Origin: Pseudomonas arsenicoxydans
Lineage (GTDB): Bacteria > Pseudomonadota > Gammaproteobacteria > Pseudomonadales > Pseudomonadaceae
Assembly (NCBI RefSeq): GCF_006438915.1
Contig: NZ_RCZE01000001.1
Coordinates: forward strand, 108,324-172,323
Length of the DNA stretch: 64,000 bases
Direction of reading: 5' to 3'
Below the pieces are notes generated by a model. That model was not told where the DNA came from and searched no databases. It worked only from the letters and a program-made list of their open reading frames with translations. The translations under genes were made by a program, and so were the position numbers. Below are positions 1 to 9,122 of the stretch, piece by piece. Positions within the stretch are counted from its first letter, which is position 1, and every line of letters begins with the position of its first letter.

Positions 1-56
1 CAAGAATTTCGCAAGAAGACAAGTTCCCCAAGAGCCACAAAAGAAGGTAGGACACC

Positions 57-2162
57 GTGAACCCGGTAATCAAAAAATTCCAGTTCGGTCAGTCGACCGT
101 TACCCTCGAGACTGGCCGTATCGCCCGTCAGGCCTCCGGCGCAGTATTGGTCACCGTTGACGACGACGTCAGCGTATTGGTGACCGTAGTCGGTGCCAAA
201 CAAGCCGATCCAGGCAAGGGCTTCTTCCCTCTGTCCGTTCACTACCAGGAAAAGACTTACGCTGCCGGTAAGATCCCTGGCGGTTTCTTCAAGCGCGAAG
301 GCCGTCCTTCCGAGAAAGAAACCCTGACTTCCCGACTGATCGACCGTCCGATCCGTCCGCTGTTCCCAGAAGGCTTCATGAACGAAGTGCAGGTTGTCTG
401 CACCGTCGTTTCCACCAGCAAGAAGACCGATCCGGACATCGCTGCGATGATCGGTACCTCGGCGGCCCTGGCCATCTCCGGCATTCCTTTCGATGGCCCG
501 ATCGGCGCTGCCCGCGTTGCGTTCCACGAAAGCACCGGTTACCTGCTGAACCCGACTTACGAACAACAGAAAGCTTCGAGCCTGGACATGGTCGTTGCCG
601 GTACTTCGGAAGCCGTGTTGATGGTTGAATCGGAAGCTAAAGAGCTGACCGAAGACCAGATGCTGGGCGCGGTACTGTTTGCTCACGACGAGTTCCAGGT
701 GGTGATCCAAGCCGTTAAAGAACTGGCCGCTGAAGCTGCCAAGCCGACCTGGACCTGGGCTCCACAGCCAGAAGCCACCGCGCTGCTGGGCGCTATCCGT
801 GCCGAGTTCGGCGACGCGATCTCCCAGGCTTACACCATCACCATCAAGGCCGACCGTTACGCTCGTCTGGGCGAACTGAAAGACCAGGTGGTTGCCAAGC
901 TGTCCGGTGAAGAAGGCCAGCCTTCTTCCAGCGAAGTCAAAGCAGCGTTTGGCGAAATCGAATACCGCACCGTTCGCGAAAACATCGTAAACGGCAAGCC
1001 ACGTATCGACGGCCGCGACACCAAGACCGTACGTCCTCTGAACATCGAAGTCGGTGTTCTGCCAAAGACCCACGGTTCGGCACTGTTCACCCGTGGCGAA
1101 ACCCAAGCTCTGGTTGTTGCAACACTGGGTACCGCCCGTGATGCACAACTGCTGGACACCCTGGAAGGCGAGAAAAAAGACCCGTTCATGCTGCACTACA
1201 ACTTCCCTCCGTTCTCGGTAGGTGAGTGTGGTCGCATGGGTGGCGCTGGTCGTCGCGAAATCGGTCACGGCCGTCTGGCCCGTCGTTCGATTGCAGCCAT
1301 GCTGCCTGCTGCCGACGTGTTCCCGTACACCATTCGTGTGGTGTCGGAAATCACCGAGTCCAATGGTTCGAGCTCGATGGCTTCCGTTTGCGGCGCGTCC
1401 CTGGCCCTGATGGACGCTGGCGTTCCGATGAAGGCACCAGTTGCCGGTATCGCCATGGGTCTGGTTAAAGAAGGCGAGAAATTTGCCATCCTGACCGACA
1501 TCCTGGGTGACGAAGACCACCTCGGCGACATGGACTTCAAAGTAGCCGGTACCGCCAAAGGTGTTACCGCGCTGCAGATGGACATCAAGATCAAAGGCAT
1601 CACCGAAGAAATCATGGAAATCGCTCTGGGCCAAGCCCTGGAAGCGCGCCTGAACATTCTCGGTCAGATGAACCAGATCATTGGCCAGTCGCGTACCGAA
1701 CTGTCGGAAAACGCTCCGACCATGATCGCGATGAAAATCGACACCGACAAAATCCGTGATGTCATCGGTAAAGGCGGCGCGACCATTCGTGCGATCTGTG
1801 AAGAGACCAAGGCTTCGATCGACATTGAAGACGACGGCTCGATCAAGATCTTCGGCGAAACCAAGGAAGCGGCTGAAGCAGCACGTCAGCGCGTTCTGGG
1901 CATCACCGCAGAAGCTGAAATCGGCAAGATCTACGTCGGTAAGGTTGAGCGCATCGTCGACTTCGGCGCATTCGTCAACATCCTGCCGGGCAAGGACGGT
2001 CTGGTTCACATCTCGATGCTGAGCGACGCTCGTGTTGAGAAAGTGACCGACATCCTGAAAGAAGGCCAGGAAGTGGAAGTACTGGTACTGGACGTGGACA
2101 ACCGCGGCCGTATCAAGCTGTCCATCAAAGACGTAGCTGCTGCCAAGGCTTCGGGCGTTTAA
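57..2162 (+). CDS. pnp: Polyribonucleotide nucleotidyltransferase (PNPase)
   Basis: A 701-residue protein of full family length. PNPase degrades RNA 3'-5' by phosphorolysis and is a degradosome component in the cytoplasm. Two RNase PH-like halves flank an all-helical domain, and the C-terminus carries a KH domain ([15 protein letters not shown], about residues 560-580) followed by an S1 domain ([18 protein letters not shown], about 622-640). The start is GTG with an AGAAGGTAGG Shine-Dalgarno just upstream. In gammaproteobacteria pnp follows rpsO, which would lie just left of the window. A strong terminator follows the stop. Identification is secure. Confidence 0.98.
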   Translation: MNPVIKKFQFGQSTVTLETGRIARQASGAVLVTVDDDVSVLVTVVGAKQADPGKGFFPLSVHYQEKTYAAGKIPGGFFKREGRPSEKETLTSRLIDRPIRPLFPEGFMNEVQVVCTVVSTSKKTDPDIAAMIGTSAALAISGIPFDGPIGAARVAFHESTGYLLNPTYEQQKASSLDMVVAGTSEAVLMVESEAKELTEDQMLGAVLFAHDEFQVVIQAVKELAAEAAKPTWTWAPQPEATALLGAIRAEFGDAISQAYTITIKADRYARLGELKDQVVAKLSGEEGQPSSSEVKAAFGEIEYRTVRENIVNGKPRIDGRDTKTVRPLNIEVGVLPKTHGSALFTRGETQALVVATLGTARDAQLLDTLEGEKKDPFMLHYNFPPFSVGECGRMGGAGRREIGHGRLARRSIAAMLPAADVFPYTIRVVSEITESNGSSSMASVCGASLALMDAGVPMKAPVAGIAMGLVKEGEKFAILTDILGDEDHLGDMDFKVAGTAKGVTALQMDIKIKGITEEIMEIALGQALEARLNILGQMNQIIGQSRTELSENAPTMIAMKIDTDKIRDVIGKGGATIRAICEETKASIDIEDDGSIKIFGETKEAAEAARQRVLGITAEAEIGKIYVGKVERIVDFGAFVNILPGKDGLVHISMLSDARVEKVTDILKEGQEVEVLVLDVDNRGRIKLSIKDVAAAKASGV

Positions 2163-2194
2163 TCACTCCCCACGCCTGACCGCTTCAACGTTAT

Positions 2195-2233
2195 AAAAAA
2201 TGCCCCGCAGTGAACACTGCGGGGCATTTTTTT
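2195..2233 (+). terminator. Rho-independent terminator of pnp
   Basis: Perfect stem GCCCCGCAGTG / CACTGCGGGGC with a two-base loop, followed by seven T and preceded by a run of A, 33 bases after the pnp stop. Confidence 0.92.
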
Positions 2234-2293
2234 GTCTGCGAAACAGGGTGTGAAGTTGCTGACCCTCGAACCCGGTGCTAGGTTTAGCCCACT

Positions 2294-2369
2294 GCCCGTG
2301 TAGCTCAGTTGGTAGAGCAGCGCACTCGTAACGCGAAGGTCGCAGGTTCGACTCCTGTCTCGGGCACCA
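2294..2369 (+). tRNA. tRNA-Thr (anticodon CGT)
   Basis: A 76-base cloverleaf with encoded CCA. The acceptor arm is GCCCGTG / CTCGGGC, the D-arm GCTC/GAGC, the anticodon loop CTCGTAA (anticodon CGT, threonine ACG) and the T-arm GCAGG-TTCGACT-CCTGT. Pairing is imperfect: a T6-T67 mismatch in the acceptor stem, and G27-A43 and A31-C39 mismatches at the two ends of the anticodon stem. All other invariant positions are present, so it is called as functional. It sits between the pnp terminator and a convergent gene. Confidence 0.88.
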
Positions 2370-2376
2370 TCTCCCG

Positions 2377-2928
2377 TTATTTCACCTTTCTGCTCAGGTC
2401 ATCCACGGTGCGTTTGAGCTGATCCAGCTGCTTGTCCTGATCGCTGACTTCGCGCTTCAGGCTGGACAGCTCACTGGAGCTTGAGCTGGAACTCGATCCG
2501 GCACTGCGCTTGAGGTCTTCAACCTGGCTGGCGAGCTTTCTCAGCTCGATGTTCTGTGCACTGACAGTTCGCTTGAGGTCGCTGACTTCGCTGGCACTCG
2601 AGCTTGAACTGGACCCCGCATTCTTTTTGAGTTCTTCGATGAGTCTGGTTTGTTCCTTGACCGTTTTCTCAAGGTTTGCAATGTCAGTTGTGTTGGTTTT
2701 GGCGGTGCTCGATAATTGCGTAACCATGTCGATACTGATATCGCTCCTCGTCATCACATCCTTGCCATACAAATTGTGAAAGGTGAGGAATTTGTCGCTG
2801 GAACTAGAACTGTCGGAACTGAACTCCAAACCGGCCTGGGCGGTACTGGACAGAGCCAGGCTGCCGAGAAGAAGGGCCGCCATGCTGGCTGCGAGAAGGG
2901 CAGTCGAACGCTTTGCAAGACTGGACAT
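2377..2928 (-). CDS. Secreted serine-rich coiled-coil protein, function unknown
   Basis: 183 residues from the ATG at 2928, which has AAGGAA upstream; a longer reading from 2964 would place residues before the signal peptide. The N-terminus is a clear Sec signal (MSSLAKR, a hydrophobic stretch, cleavage near STAQA-G). The mature part has a poly-Ser tract after residue 35, then coiled-coil segments with LKR/VEDLKR heptads. The C-terminal half contains two tandem copies of a module of about 40 residues, each starting AGSSSSSS and running into a DLKR-type heptad. No enzyme motif is visible. A periplasmic or envelope structural role is plausible but inferred. Confidence 0.75.
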   Translation of the reverse strand: MSSLAKRSTALLAASMAALLLGSLALSSTAQAGLEFSSDSSSSSDKFLTFHNLYGKDVMTRSDISIDMVTQLSSTAKTNTTDIANLEKTVKEQTRLIEELKKNAGSSSSSSASEVSDLKRTVSAQNIELRKLASQVEDLKRSAGSSSSSSSSELSSLKREVSDQDKQLDQLKRTVDDLSRKVK

Positions 2929-3243
2929 CACTAGGGTTCCTTGTGAAGTGCCTATATGGCACATCGCTATGACTTTACCGTTTTAGCGTTGTTCCGGCGA
3001 CGCGAGACAATATTTTCAAAAAGCCCCTCCAGGGTTTTTTTGTAGATTTGATGTAAAAGTCCATATAAATCGTCAACCAAACGTCCTATATTCGGAGCCT
3101 GCACACGTACCACTTTGCAGTTTTCAGATGATCCCCGAATGGTTCTGAAGGCCAGACAAACCGGGCTTCACACGGTTTTTTGCGTCAGAGAGATCCTTGA
3201 TGATCCAGATCCATCTTCCATTCCCCAGATCAGCGAGAACGAC
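2929..3243. other. Intergenic region upstream of the DUF6388-like gene
   Basis: Lies between two divergent genes. It holds a weak hairpin with a T-run (about 3018-3041, CCCCTCCAGGG then seven T) that could end a short transcript, and an AT-rich patch near 3050-3090 that may carry the promoter of the rightward gene. An in-frame extension from 3115 to 3243 is open but lacks the family-like sequence and a convincing ribosome site. Confidence 0.4.
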
Positions 3244-3549
3244 ATGACTGTTAAAGAATTGACCCAAGAAGCCAGACACGAAGAAGCGCTCAAAAAGTAC
3301 TTGCTGGATTCGCCCCAGCTCGCCGACGAGATCAAGGACCTGCCGGCCGACGATCAGAAAGACCAGATTCAGTGGGCGTTCGAGGATGAGGCCGAGTCCC
3401 AGGGCTTGCAGCCGTGGGAATTGACGCTCAAGTACACCTCGACCCCTGAAGAGTTCGAGGCTGCGCGACTGGTGCTGCACAAAGAGGCAGCCGAGGTGCT
3501 GGGCGTCGAGTGGGAAGAGTACTGCGAGATGAATAATCTGGTGGTCTGA
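3244..3549 (+). CDS. DUF6388-like cytoplasmic protein
   Basis: 101 residues from the ATG at 3244 (MTVKELTQ...), preceded by GCGAGA. It is a soluble, acidic, helical protein. The block ESQGLQPWELTLKYTS with TPEEFEAARLVLHKEAAE and the ending EEYCEMNN resemble small Pseudomonas proteins of the DUF6388 type, recalled rather than searched. No catalytic motif or signal peptide is seen. It is a single gene bounded downstream by a REP palindrome pair. Function unknown. Confidence 0.7.
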   Translation: MTVKELTQEARHEEALKKYLLDSPQLADEIKDLPADDQKDQIQWAFEDEAESQGLQPWELTLKYTSTPEEFEAARLVLHKEAAEVLGVEWEEYCEMNNLVV

Positions 3550-3551
3550 CC

Positions 3552-3642
3552 TGTAGGAGCGAAGCTTGCTCGCGATAGCGGACTGACATTCAACATCAAT
3601 GTTGACTGAAAGGGCCTCATCGCGAGCAAGCTCGCTCCCACA
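3552..3642. repeat. REP palindrome pair (REPIN-like), GGGAGC family
   Basis: Inverted copies of TGTAGGAGCGAAGCTTGCTC and GAGCAAGCTCGCTCCCACA around a spacer containing CAACATCAATGTTG. It lies between convergent genes. The same family recurs throughout the window. Confidence 0.85.
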
Positions 3643-3650
3643 TTTGTTGA

Positions 3651-4499
3651 TCAGAGGCTCAGGCGCATCGACAGGTCGACAGCCTTTACGTCCTTGGTCA
3701 TCGCGCCAATCGAAATGTAATCCACCCCGGTTTCGGCGATCGGTAGCAGCGTGCTTTCGTTAATCCCGCCGCTGGCTTCCAGTTTTGCCTTGCCCGCGTT
3801 CAGGCGCACGGCTTCACGCATATCATCCAGGCTCAACTCATCGAGCATGATGATGTCGGCGCCTGCCGCCAGTGCTTCCTTGAGCTCTTCGAGGCTTTCC
3901 ACTTCGATCTCCACCGGTTTTCCCGGGGCAATCTTGTGCGCGGCGTTAATGGCTTCAGGGATGCCACCGCTGGCGGCGATGTGGTTTTCCTTGATCAGGA
4001 AGGCGTCGTACAGACCGATGCGGTGGTTGTGGCAGCCGCCGCAGGTGACGGCGTACTTTTGCGCCAGGCGCAGGCCCGGCAGGGTTTTTCGGGTGTCGAG
4101 CAACTTGACCTGGGTGCTGGCGACAAAGTCCGCCAGATGCTGCGCACGTGTGGCCACGCCTGACAGCAATTGCAGAAAGTTCAGCGCACTGCGTTCGCCA
4201 GTGAGCAGCGAGCGCGCCGGGCCTTCGAGGTGAAACAGCGCCTGATTGGGTTGAACCCGTTCGCCATCACGCACCTGCCAATGCACCGCGACCCGCGGGT
4301 CCAGTTGCCGGAACACTGCATCGACCCACGCCGTGCCGGCAATGACGGCGGCATCACGCGTGATGATGGTGGCTTTTGCCAGGCGTTCGGCCGGGATCAA
4401 CTGTGCGGTGATATCGCCGCTGCCGATGTCTTCGAGCAGCGCACGGCGTACGTTGGCTTCGATTTCGGCGGTCAAGTCGGCGAGACGTAGATTCGGCAT
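3651..4499 (-). CDS. nadC: Nicotinate-nucleotide pyrophosphorylase (quinolinate phosphoribosyltransferase)
   Basis: 282 residues, the usual length, starting at [17 protein letters not shown] (4499) rather than the upstream in-frame ATG at 4544. It converts quinolinate and PRPP to nicotinate mononucleotide in de novo NAD synthesis. Diagnostic blocks are [13 protein letters not shown], the [10 protein letters not shown] segment, the [17 protein letters not shown] active-site stretch, and EVESLEEL / ASGGI near the C-terminus. It is divergent from ampD, an arrangement known from PAO1 (PA4522-PA4524). Identification is secure. Confidence 0.97.
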   Translation of the reverse strand: MPNLRLADLTAEIEANVRRALLEDIGSGDITAQLIPAERLAKATIITRDAAVIAGTAWVDAVFRQLDPRVAVHWQVRDGERVQPNQALFHLEGPARSLLTGERSALNFLQLLSGVATRAQHLADFVASTQVKLLDTRKTLPGLRLAQKYAVTCGGCHNHRIGLYDAFLIKENHIAASGGIPEAINAAHKIAPGKPVEIEVESLEELKEALAAGADIIMLDELSLDDMREAVRLNAGKAKLEASGGINESTLLPIAETGVDYISIGAMTKDVKAVDLSMRLSL

Positions 4500-4702
4500 A
4501 ACGGGCTCCACAAACAAAGTGGCCCAATTATAGGGGTATGGCACGAGTCAACCCAAGGTGTCAGAGGCTTTCCGTTTGCGCTGAACCCTGCATTTGGTCG
4601 ATTTATCGTTTAAGTAGGTGCCCGTCCTACGCGTCTATTTGGAGGGGAGGTGAAGAGTCTGCTGGCACAGCAGGTGCTTTTTGGGAGCGCAGCCGCACTG
4701 GC

Positions 4703-4816
4703 CTGGCACTGGAATTTCGTCGCGGCGCGGTGCGCGCGTTGGACGATACTTTGCTGTTTGACCGGGCGCTGGCCTCGGTGCTCGGTAACCTGCGCCGCCT
4801 CAATCGCGGCAAGTGA
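4703..4816 (+). pseudogene. C-terminal remnant of a DUF1631-type gene
   Basis: The only readable part of the nadC-ampD gap is a short tail (LALEFRRGAVRALDD then LLFDRALASVLGNLRRL and a stop). It resembles the extreme C-terminus of DUF1631 proteins, which end in an ALDD...LFDRAL...VLG..R pattern. From memory, PAO1 has a DUF1631 gene (PA4523) exactly between nadC and ampD. No upstream coding sequence of that family can be read in any frame in 4500-4700, so the gene appears to have been deleted, leaving its end. The family assignment rests on memory of the tail pattern. Confidence 0.5.
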
Positions 4817-4880
4817 TCGCGTCCCGGTGGGCTATCGCGGCATACTGGGCGCCAACACAGTCGTCGCTGAAGGAACCTGT

Positions 4881-5441
4881 ATGCAGTTGGACCCCGCGAG
4901 CGGTTGGTGCCAGGACGTGCGTTTATGCCCCTCACCCAACTTCAATGCGCGCCCTTCGGGCGAAATTTCCCTGCTGGTGATCCACAACATCAGCTTGCCG
5001 CCAGCGCAGTTCGCGACCGGCAAAGTGCAGGAATTCTTCCAGAATCGTCTGGATGTCACGGAGCATCCTTATTTTGAAGGTATAGCTGACCTGCGGGTAT
5101 CAGCGCACTTTCTGATTGAGCGTGACGGCACGGTCACTCAGTTTGTCTCTTGTCTTGAGCGCGCCTGGCACGCCGGTATATCGAGCTTCGAGGGCCGGGA
5201 AACCTGTAACGATTTTTCCGTGGGCATCGAGCTTGAAGGCACGGATGATCTGCCGTTCACCGATGCTCAGTATCACGCGCTGACGGCCTTGACCCGACAG
5301 CTGCAAAACGCCTACACCGGCATCACTGCGCAGCGCATTTGCGGGCACAGCGACATTGCCCCGGGGCGCAAGACCGATCCAGGCCCGGCGTTCGACTGGG
5401 CACGCTATCGCGCGACCCTGGCAAAAGAGGAAGGACAATGA
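4881..5441 (+). CDS. ampD: 1,6-anhydro-N-acetylmuramyl-L-alanine amidase AmpD
   Basis: 186 residues from the ATG at 4881 (AAGGAACCTGT upstream); an open extension back to 4650 is non-homologous. This is a cytoplasmic zinc amidase of peptidoglycan recycling that removes the stem peptide from anhydro-muropeptides, and its loss derepresses AmpC in many Pseudomonas. Zinc ligands are visible: His35 in LLVIHNIS, and the C-terminal His and Asp in GHSDIAPGRKTDPGPAF. The AWHAG block is also present. It overlaps ampE by four bases (ATGA), giving an ampDE operon. Confidence 0.97.
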   Translation: MQLDPASGWCQDVRLCPSPNFNARPSGEISLLVIHNISLPPAQFATGKVQEFFQNRLDVTEHPYFEGIADLRVSAHFLIERDGTVTQFVSCLERAWHAGISSFEGRETCNDFSVGIELEGTDDLPFTDAQYHALTALTRQLQNAYTGITAQRICGHSDIAPGRKTDPGPAFDWARYRATLAKEEGQ

Positions 5442-6274
5442 GTTTTCTGGTGTTGCTGTTGGCGGTATGGATCGAGAAGTTCTCGGCACTGCGCCATCGG
5501 GTTCAGCGTGATGGCGGTTGGGTACGCGAGCTGAACAAGCTTGAGGTCATGCCACGCCTGATCGACCGGCCCTGGTTGATATTGGCCCTTATGGTGTTGT
5601 TTCCGGTCGCGCTGCTGGGGATGCTGCTGGTGGTGCTGGATCCGGTGGCCTACGGTCTGTTGGCGTTACCGGTGCATTTGCTGGTGGTGATTTACAGCCT
5701 GGGGCGCGGCGATCTGCTGGCCGGGTTGGGGCCGTTTCGCGATGCCTGGCGCCGGGAAGACCTGCAAGCCGCCGCGCATGTGGCCAAACGTGACCTGGAT
5801 ATATGCGCCGAAAACGGCGAGCAATTGCTGGAACGGGTCGAAGCGAACCTGCTCTGGGAGGCTTACCAGAGTTTCTTCGCGGTCATTTTCTGGTATTTCC
5901 TGCTGGGGCCGGTTGCCGCCCTGAGTTATCGCTTGCTGGCACTGGCCGAAGAGCATGGCCAGAACCCGGCCGTGGTTGAGCGCGCGGCACAACTACGCCA
6001 CGCCTTTGATTGGGTGCCCGTGCGGTTGCTGGCGGCGAGTTTTGCACTGGTCGGCAACTTTGTGGCGGTCGGTCGGGTGATGTTGCATGAGTTGCTGAAT
6101 TGGAACATCAGCGCCGCTCAGTTGATCGAGAAAGTCGGGATGGTGGCCGGTGAAATTCCGGCACCGGTCGTCGGACCGGATGGCATCAACAGCCTGGACC
6201 GGATCTGGGAGTTGCTGCTGCGCGCGGCAGTGCTCTGGTACGCCGGTTTTGCGCTGTGGACAGTCCTCCCTTAA
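5438..6274 (+). CDS. ampE: Regulatory signalling modulator protein AmpE
   Basis: 278 residues starting at the ATG that overlaps the ampD stop. AmpE is an inner-membrane protein linked to beta-lactamase induction and peptidoglycan recycling signalling. The N-terminus MSFLVLLLAVWIEKFSALR is typical. Hydrophobic segments occur at about residues 45-62, 66-85, 150-170 and near the C-terminus, with a conserved GRGD and the VEANLLWEAYQSFFAVIFWYF-type region (about 130-150). Translational coupling to ampD supports the call. Confidence 0.95.
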   Translation: MSFLVLLLAVWIEKFSALRHRVQRDGGWVRELNKLEVMPRLIDRPWLILALMVLFPVALLGMLLVVLDPVAYGLLALPVHLLVVIYSLGRGDLLAGLGPFRDAWRREDLQAAAHVAKRDLDICAENGEQLLERVEANLLWEAYQSFFAVIFWYFLLGPVAALSYRLLALAEEHGQNPAVVERAAQLRHAFDWVPVRLLAASFALVGNFVAVGRVMLHELLNWNISAAQLIEKVGMVAGEIPAPVVGPDGINSLDRIWELLLRAAVLWYAGFALWTVLP

Positions 6275-6285
6275 CTCAGCGCTGT

Positions 6286-6406
6286 TGTGGCGAGGGGGTT
6301 TGCCCCCGTTCAGCTGCGAAGCAGTCGTAAATCTGGAACACTTCCTGGAACTGATAAATTGCGCAGGGAGGCTTCGCTACCCAACGGGGCGAGGCCCCTC
6401 GCCACA
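6286..6406. repeat. REP palindrome pair, GTGGCGAGGGGG family
   Basis: Arms TGTGGCGAGGGGGTTTGCCC and GGGGCGAGGCCCCTCGCCACA in inverse orientation around a degenerate centre. This is the second REP family of the window, also seen near 30.5 and 54.1 kb. Confidence 0.8.
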
Positions 6407-6534
6407 CCTCGTTAACCTTAAGTTACAAAACCCCCTGCCGATTTAAGATATACAGGGATAGCGCTGAATAGTGGCTATCTGCCGCCGAGGCCGCGCCTGC
6501 CAAATAAAAATAAGAATGCAATGGGAGACTTCCA

Positions 6535-8565
6535 GTGAAGAGCTTGCTCTATCCCGCCGTCGCGCTGATGAACCGCCTGAGTTTCGGCATGAAGTTCAGC
6601 CTGATCAGCGTGCTGTTCCTTGTGCCCATGCTGGTCACCAACTTTTATCTGGTGCGCGACTCCTATCGCGAATTTCAGGGCACGCAAGTCGAGCTGCAAA
6701 GCCTCGACCTGCTGGGCAGTGGCATGACGCTGCGGCGTGACCTGGAGACCCTGAACAATCTGGTGCAGATCAACGTCACGCTCGGTCAGTCTGGCAAGGC
6801 TGGCAATGTCGAGTCGAAGATCGGCACGTTGGAGCAAAGTATTCTGGCGCGCCTGCACGGGCTGACCGCGATGACTACCGATCCGGAGCAGATCACCATT
6901 TTCGACGGCAAACGCGATGAAATGATCGCCGCGTTCAAGGCCCAGCAAGCGGAAACCTCCCTGCAAAGCAAAAGTGGAATGATCGGCAAATTGCTCGGCA
7001 ACGCGCAGATTTTCAGCCAGATCATCGCCACCCAGGCCGGCCTCAGTCGCGACAGCCAAAGCGACATGCGTCAACTGAGCGAGCTGATTACCAACGCCAC
7101 CCCACCTGTCACCCAACTGCTGGGCGAAGGCCGGGCGATGGGTTCATTTTCGCTGGGGCAAGGCTTTCTCAACTCGGCATCGAGCACTCGTTTCGATGAG
7201 CTGTTGGCGCAGATCGAAAAACTCCAGGGCGAATACGGCCTGAAATTGCAGGACGCACTGGGGTCCAGCAAAGCGGCGCGTGAAACCTTGGCCGCTCAAG
7301 CCGATAGCAGTAAGGCCTCGCTGAAAAAAGCCAGTGAGCTGTTCGAAGAAAAAGTGGTGATGGCAGACACCCTCGATGCACCCTGGCAGGGCTTTTACGA
7401 TCAAGTCACCGGCTTGATGGACCAGACCTACCAACTCAACGAGGCCACCCTGAAGTTCCTCGGTACCCAGTTGCAGCAGCGACTGGAACAGAACCGCACC
7501 CACATGGTTTTGCAGGCCGTGGCGTTGTCGGTGGTGTTCGTGTTGATTTTCTACCTTTACGGTGGCTTCTACGCATCGACCCGCACCACCCTCAAGCGTC
7601 TTGGCGCGATGATGGACACGGTCGCTGCGGGCGACATGACCGTGACCTTCCGCGCGGAAAGCCGTGATGAACTCGGCGAGTTGGGCGAGGTGTTCAACGG
7701 CACCGTGAAGAAAATCCATGACCTGATCGAGCGCGTCGGCCAGACCGTCAATGAGGTCGAGCGCCAGGCCGGGCAGGTGCAAAGTGTTTCTACCCAGAGC
7801 AACCAGGCGGTGGCCGGGCAACGTTCGCAGATCGAGCAAGTCGCCACGGCCATGAACCAGATGTCGGCGACCTCCCTTGAGGTGGCGCGCAGTGCCGCCG
7901 CTGCGGTCAGCAGCGCCCACAGCGTCAACGATGAGACCATCAGCGGTCGCGGCCTGGTGGCGTCCCAGCAGGGCAGCATCGCGCAACTGGCCAGTGAGAT
8001 CGATCAGTCAGTGATCGTGATCAATCAACTGGCCAGCGACAGCCAGTCCATCAGCCGCGTGCTGGAAGTGATCAAAAGCATTGCCGAGCAGACCAATCTT
8101 CTGGCCCTTAACGCCGCCATCGAAGCCGCTCGGGCCGGTGAGCAGGGGCGCGGGTTTGCGGTGGTGGCCGATGAGGTCCGCACGCTGGCCAAGCGCACTC
8201 AGCAATCGACCGAAGAAATCGAGCAGATGATCAGCAAGCTTCACAGCGGAGTCGGTGCGGCGGTGAAAGCCATGGGCATCAGCCATCAGGTGGCCGATGG
8301 CACGGTGGGGCAGTCGGAAAAGGTCCAGCAGGCGCTGGAAAACATCCTCGGCGCTGTCGGCATGATCGTGGACCAGAACCAGCAGATCGCCGCCGCTGTC
8401 GAGCAGCAGACCGCCGTCGCCCATGACATCGATCAGAACATCGTCGAGATCAACCGCGCTGGCGAGCGTACCGCGGAAGGGGCGCACCAGACCGAGGATG
8501 CCAGCCGTGCGCTATCGGCTCAGGTGGTAGAACTCAAACACCTGATCAGCGCCTTCCGGGTCTGA
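6535..8565 (+). CDS. Methyl-accepting chemotaxis protein
   Basis: 676 residues from a GTG start with GGGAG upstream. It is an inner-membrane chemoreceptor: a first membrane segment at about residues 20-40, a long periplasmic helical ligand-binding region (about 45-325), a second membrane segment near 328-350, then HAMP ([18 protein letters not shown] onward). The cytoplasmic signalling hairpin has the tip [19 protein letters not shown] and DEVRTLAKR. The sensed ligand cannot be read from sequence. It lies directly after ampE, where PAO1 also has a transducer (PA4520, from memory). No C-terminal CheR-docking pentapeptide is apparent. Confidence 0.95.
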   Translation: MKSLLYPAVALMNRLSFGMKFSLISVLFLVPMLVTNFYLVRDSYREFQGTQVELQSLDLLGSGMTLRRDLETLNNLVQINVTLGQSGKAGNVESKIGTLEQSILARLHGLTAMTTDPEQITIFDGKRDEMIAAFKAQQAETSLQSKSGMIGKLLGNAQIFSQIIATQAGLSRDSQSDMRQLSELITNATPPVTQLLGEGRAMGSFSLGQGFLNSASSTRFDELLAQIEKLQGEYGLKLQDALGSSKAARETLAAQADSSKASLKKASELFEEKVVMADTLDAPWQGFYDQVTGLMDQTYQLNEATLKFLGTQLQQRLEQNRTHMVLQAVALSVVFVLIFYLYGGFYASTRTTLKRLGAMMDTVAAGDMTVTFRAESRDELGELGEVFNGTVKKIHDLIERVGQTVNEVERQAGQVQSVSTQSNQAVAGQRSQIEQVATAMNQMSATSLEVARSAAAAVSSAHSVNDETISGRGLVASQQGSIAQLASEIDQSVIVINQLASDSQSISRVLEVIKSIAEQTNLLALNAAIEAARAGEQGRGFAVVADEVRTLAKRTQQSTEEIEQMISKLHSGVGAAVKAMGISHQVADGTVGQSEKVQQALENILGAVGMIVDQNQQIAAAVEQQTAVAHDIDQNIVEINRAGERTAEGAHQTEDASRALSAQVVELKHLISAFRV

Positions 8566-8571
8566 GAAATC

Positions 8572-8603
8572 CCTGTGGGAGCGGGCCAATTCGCGCCCAC
8601 AGG
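8572..8603. repeat. Single REP-like hairpin, possible terminator
   Basis: CCTGTGGGAGCGGG / CGCGCCCACAGG hairpin five bases after the chemoreceptor stop, a solitary and shortened member of the GGGAGC REP family. A short AT run follows, so it may also end transcription. Confidence 0.6.
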
Positions 8604-8732
8604 ATTTTCGAAAAATCTGTAGTACTTTTTTCCTTTTAAGGAAGGAATTTTCCTGTTTTCCTCCGTGCTCTGATTTTTCGTCTTCAATGAAGCAAGATCA
8701 TTCACTCTGGCCAGCCCTGAGGAGGCGCGGTT

Positions 8733-9122
8733 ATGTCTGTTGCAACAATAGGGATACAGGGACATTGCGCTCACTGCGAGAGCACCCTGCGGCTGGAAGC
8801 CTGGCAACTCAACGCGATTGCAATCAACGAATCATTTGCCTGTACTCACTGCCACAAAGCCTTGCAGTTGAGCGACCCGAAACAGATCAAGCGCTTCAAG
8901 TCGCTCGACTCGCTCGCCTTGCTGCAGGCGAGCACGTTGCTGATGGTGTGCACCGCGGTGCTGGTGGCTTTGGTCATGGAATGGATCGGCATGCTCAGCG
9001 TCGTCGAACAGCTGAATTTTTCGCTGGTCGCCATTCTGGTCTACTTCGTCGTCATACAGTTCGCCCGGCATCGGCAACACATCACGCTGATCCTGGAAGC
9101 CGCCAAGGCTCATGCCGACTGA
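8733..9122 (+). CDS. Small zinc-ribbon membrane protein, function unknown
   Basis: 129 residues from ATG 8733 with a strong GAGGAGG site. Two CxxC pairs (CAHC about residue 12 and CTHC about residue 37) form a likely zinc ribbon. Two hydrophobic segments follow (about 65-87 and 95-112), then a short basic, helical tail. The stop abuts the stop of the convergent TatD gene without spacing. Likely an inner-membrane protein with a cytoplasmic zinc finger; the role is unknown. Confidence 0.8.
   Translation: MSVATIGIQGHCAHCESTLRLEAWQLNAIAINESFACTHCHKALQLSDPKQIKRFKSLDSLALLQASTLLMVCTAVLVALVMEWIGMLSVVEQLNFSLVAILVYFVVIQFARHRQHITLILEAAKAHAD

Noticed and set aside
4650..4880. N-terminal extension of ampD
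   Set aside because: The open frame upstream of 4881 has no AmpD similarity, while the ATG at 4881 has an AAGGA site and the family N-terminus.
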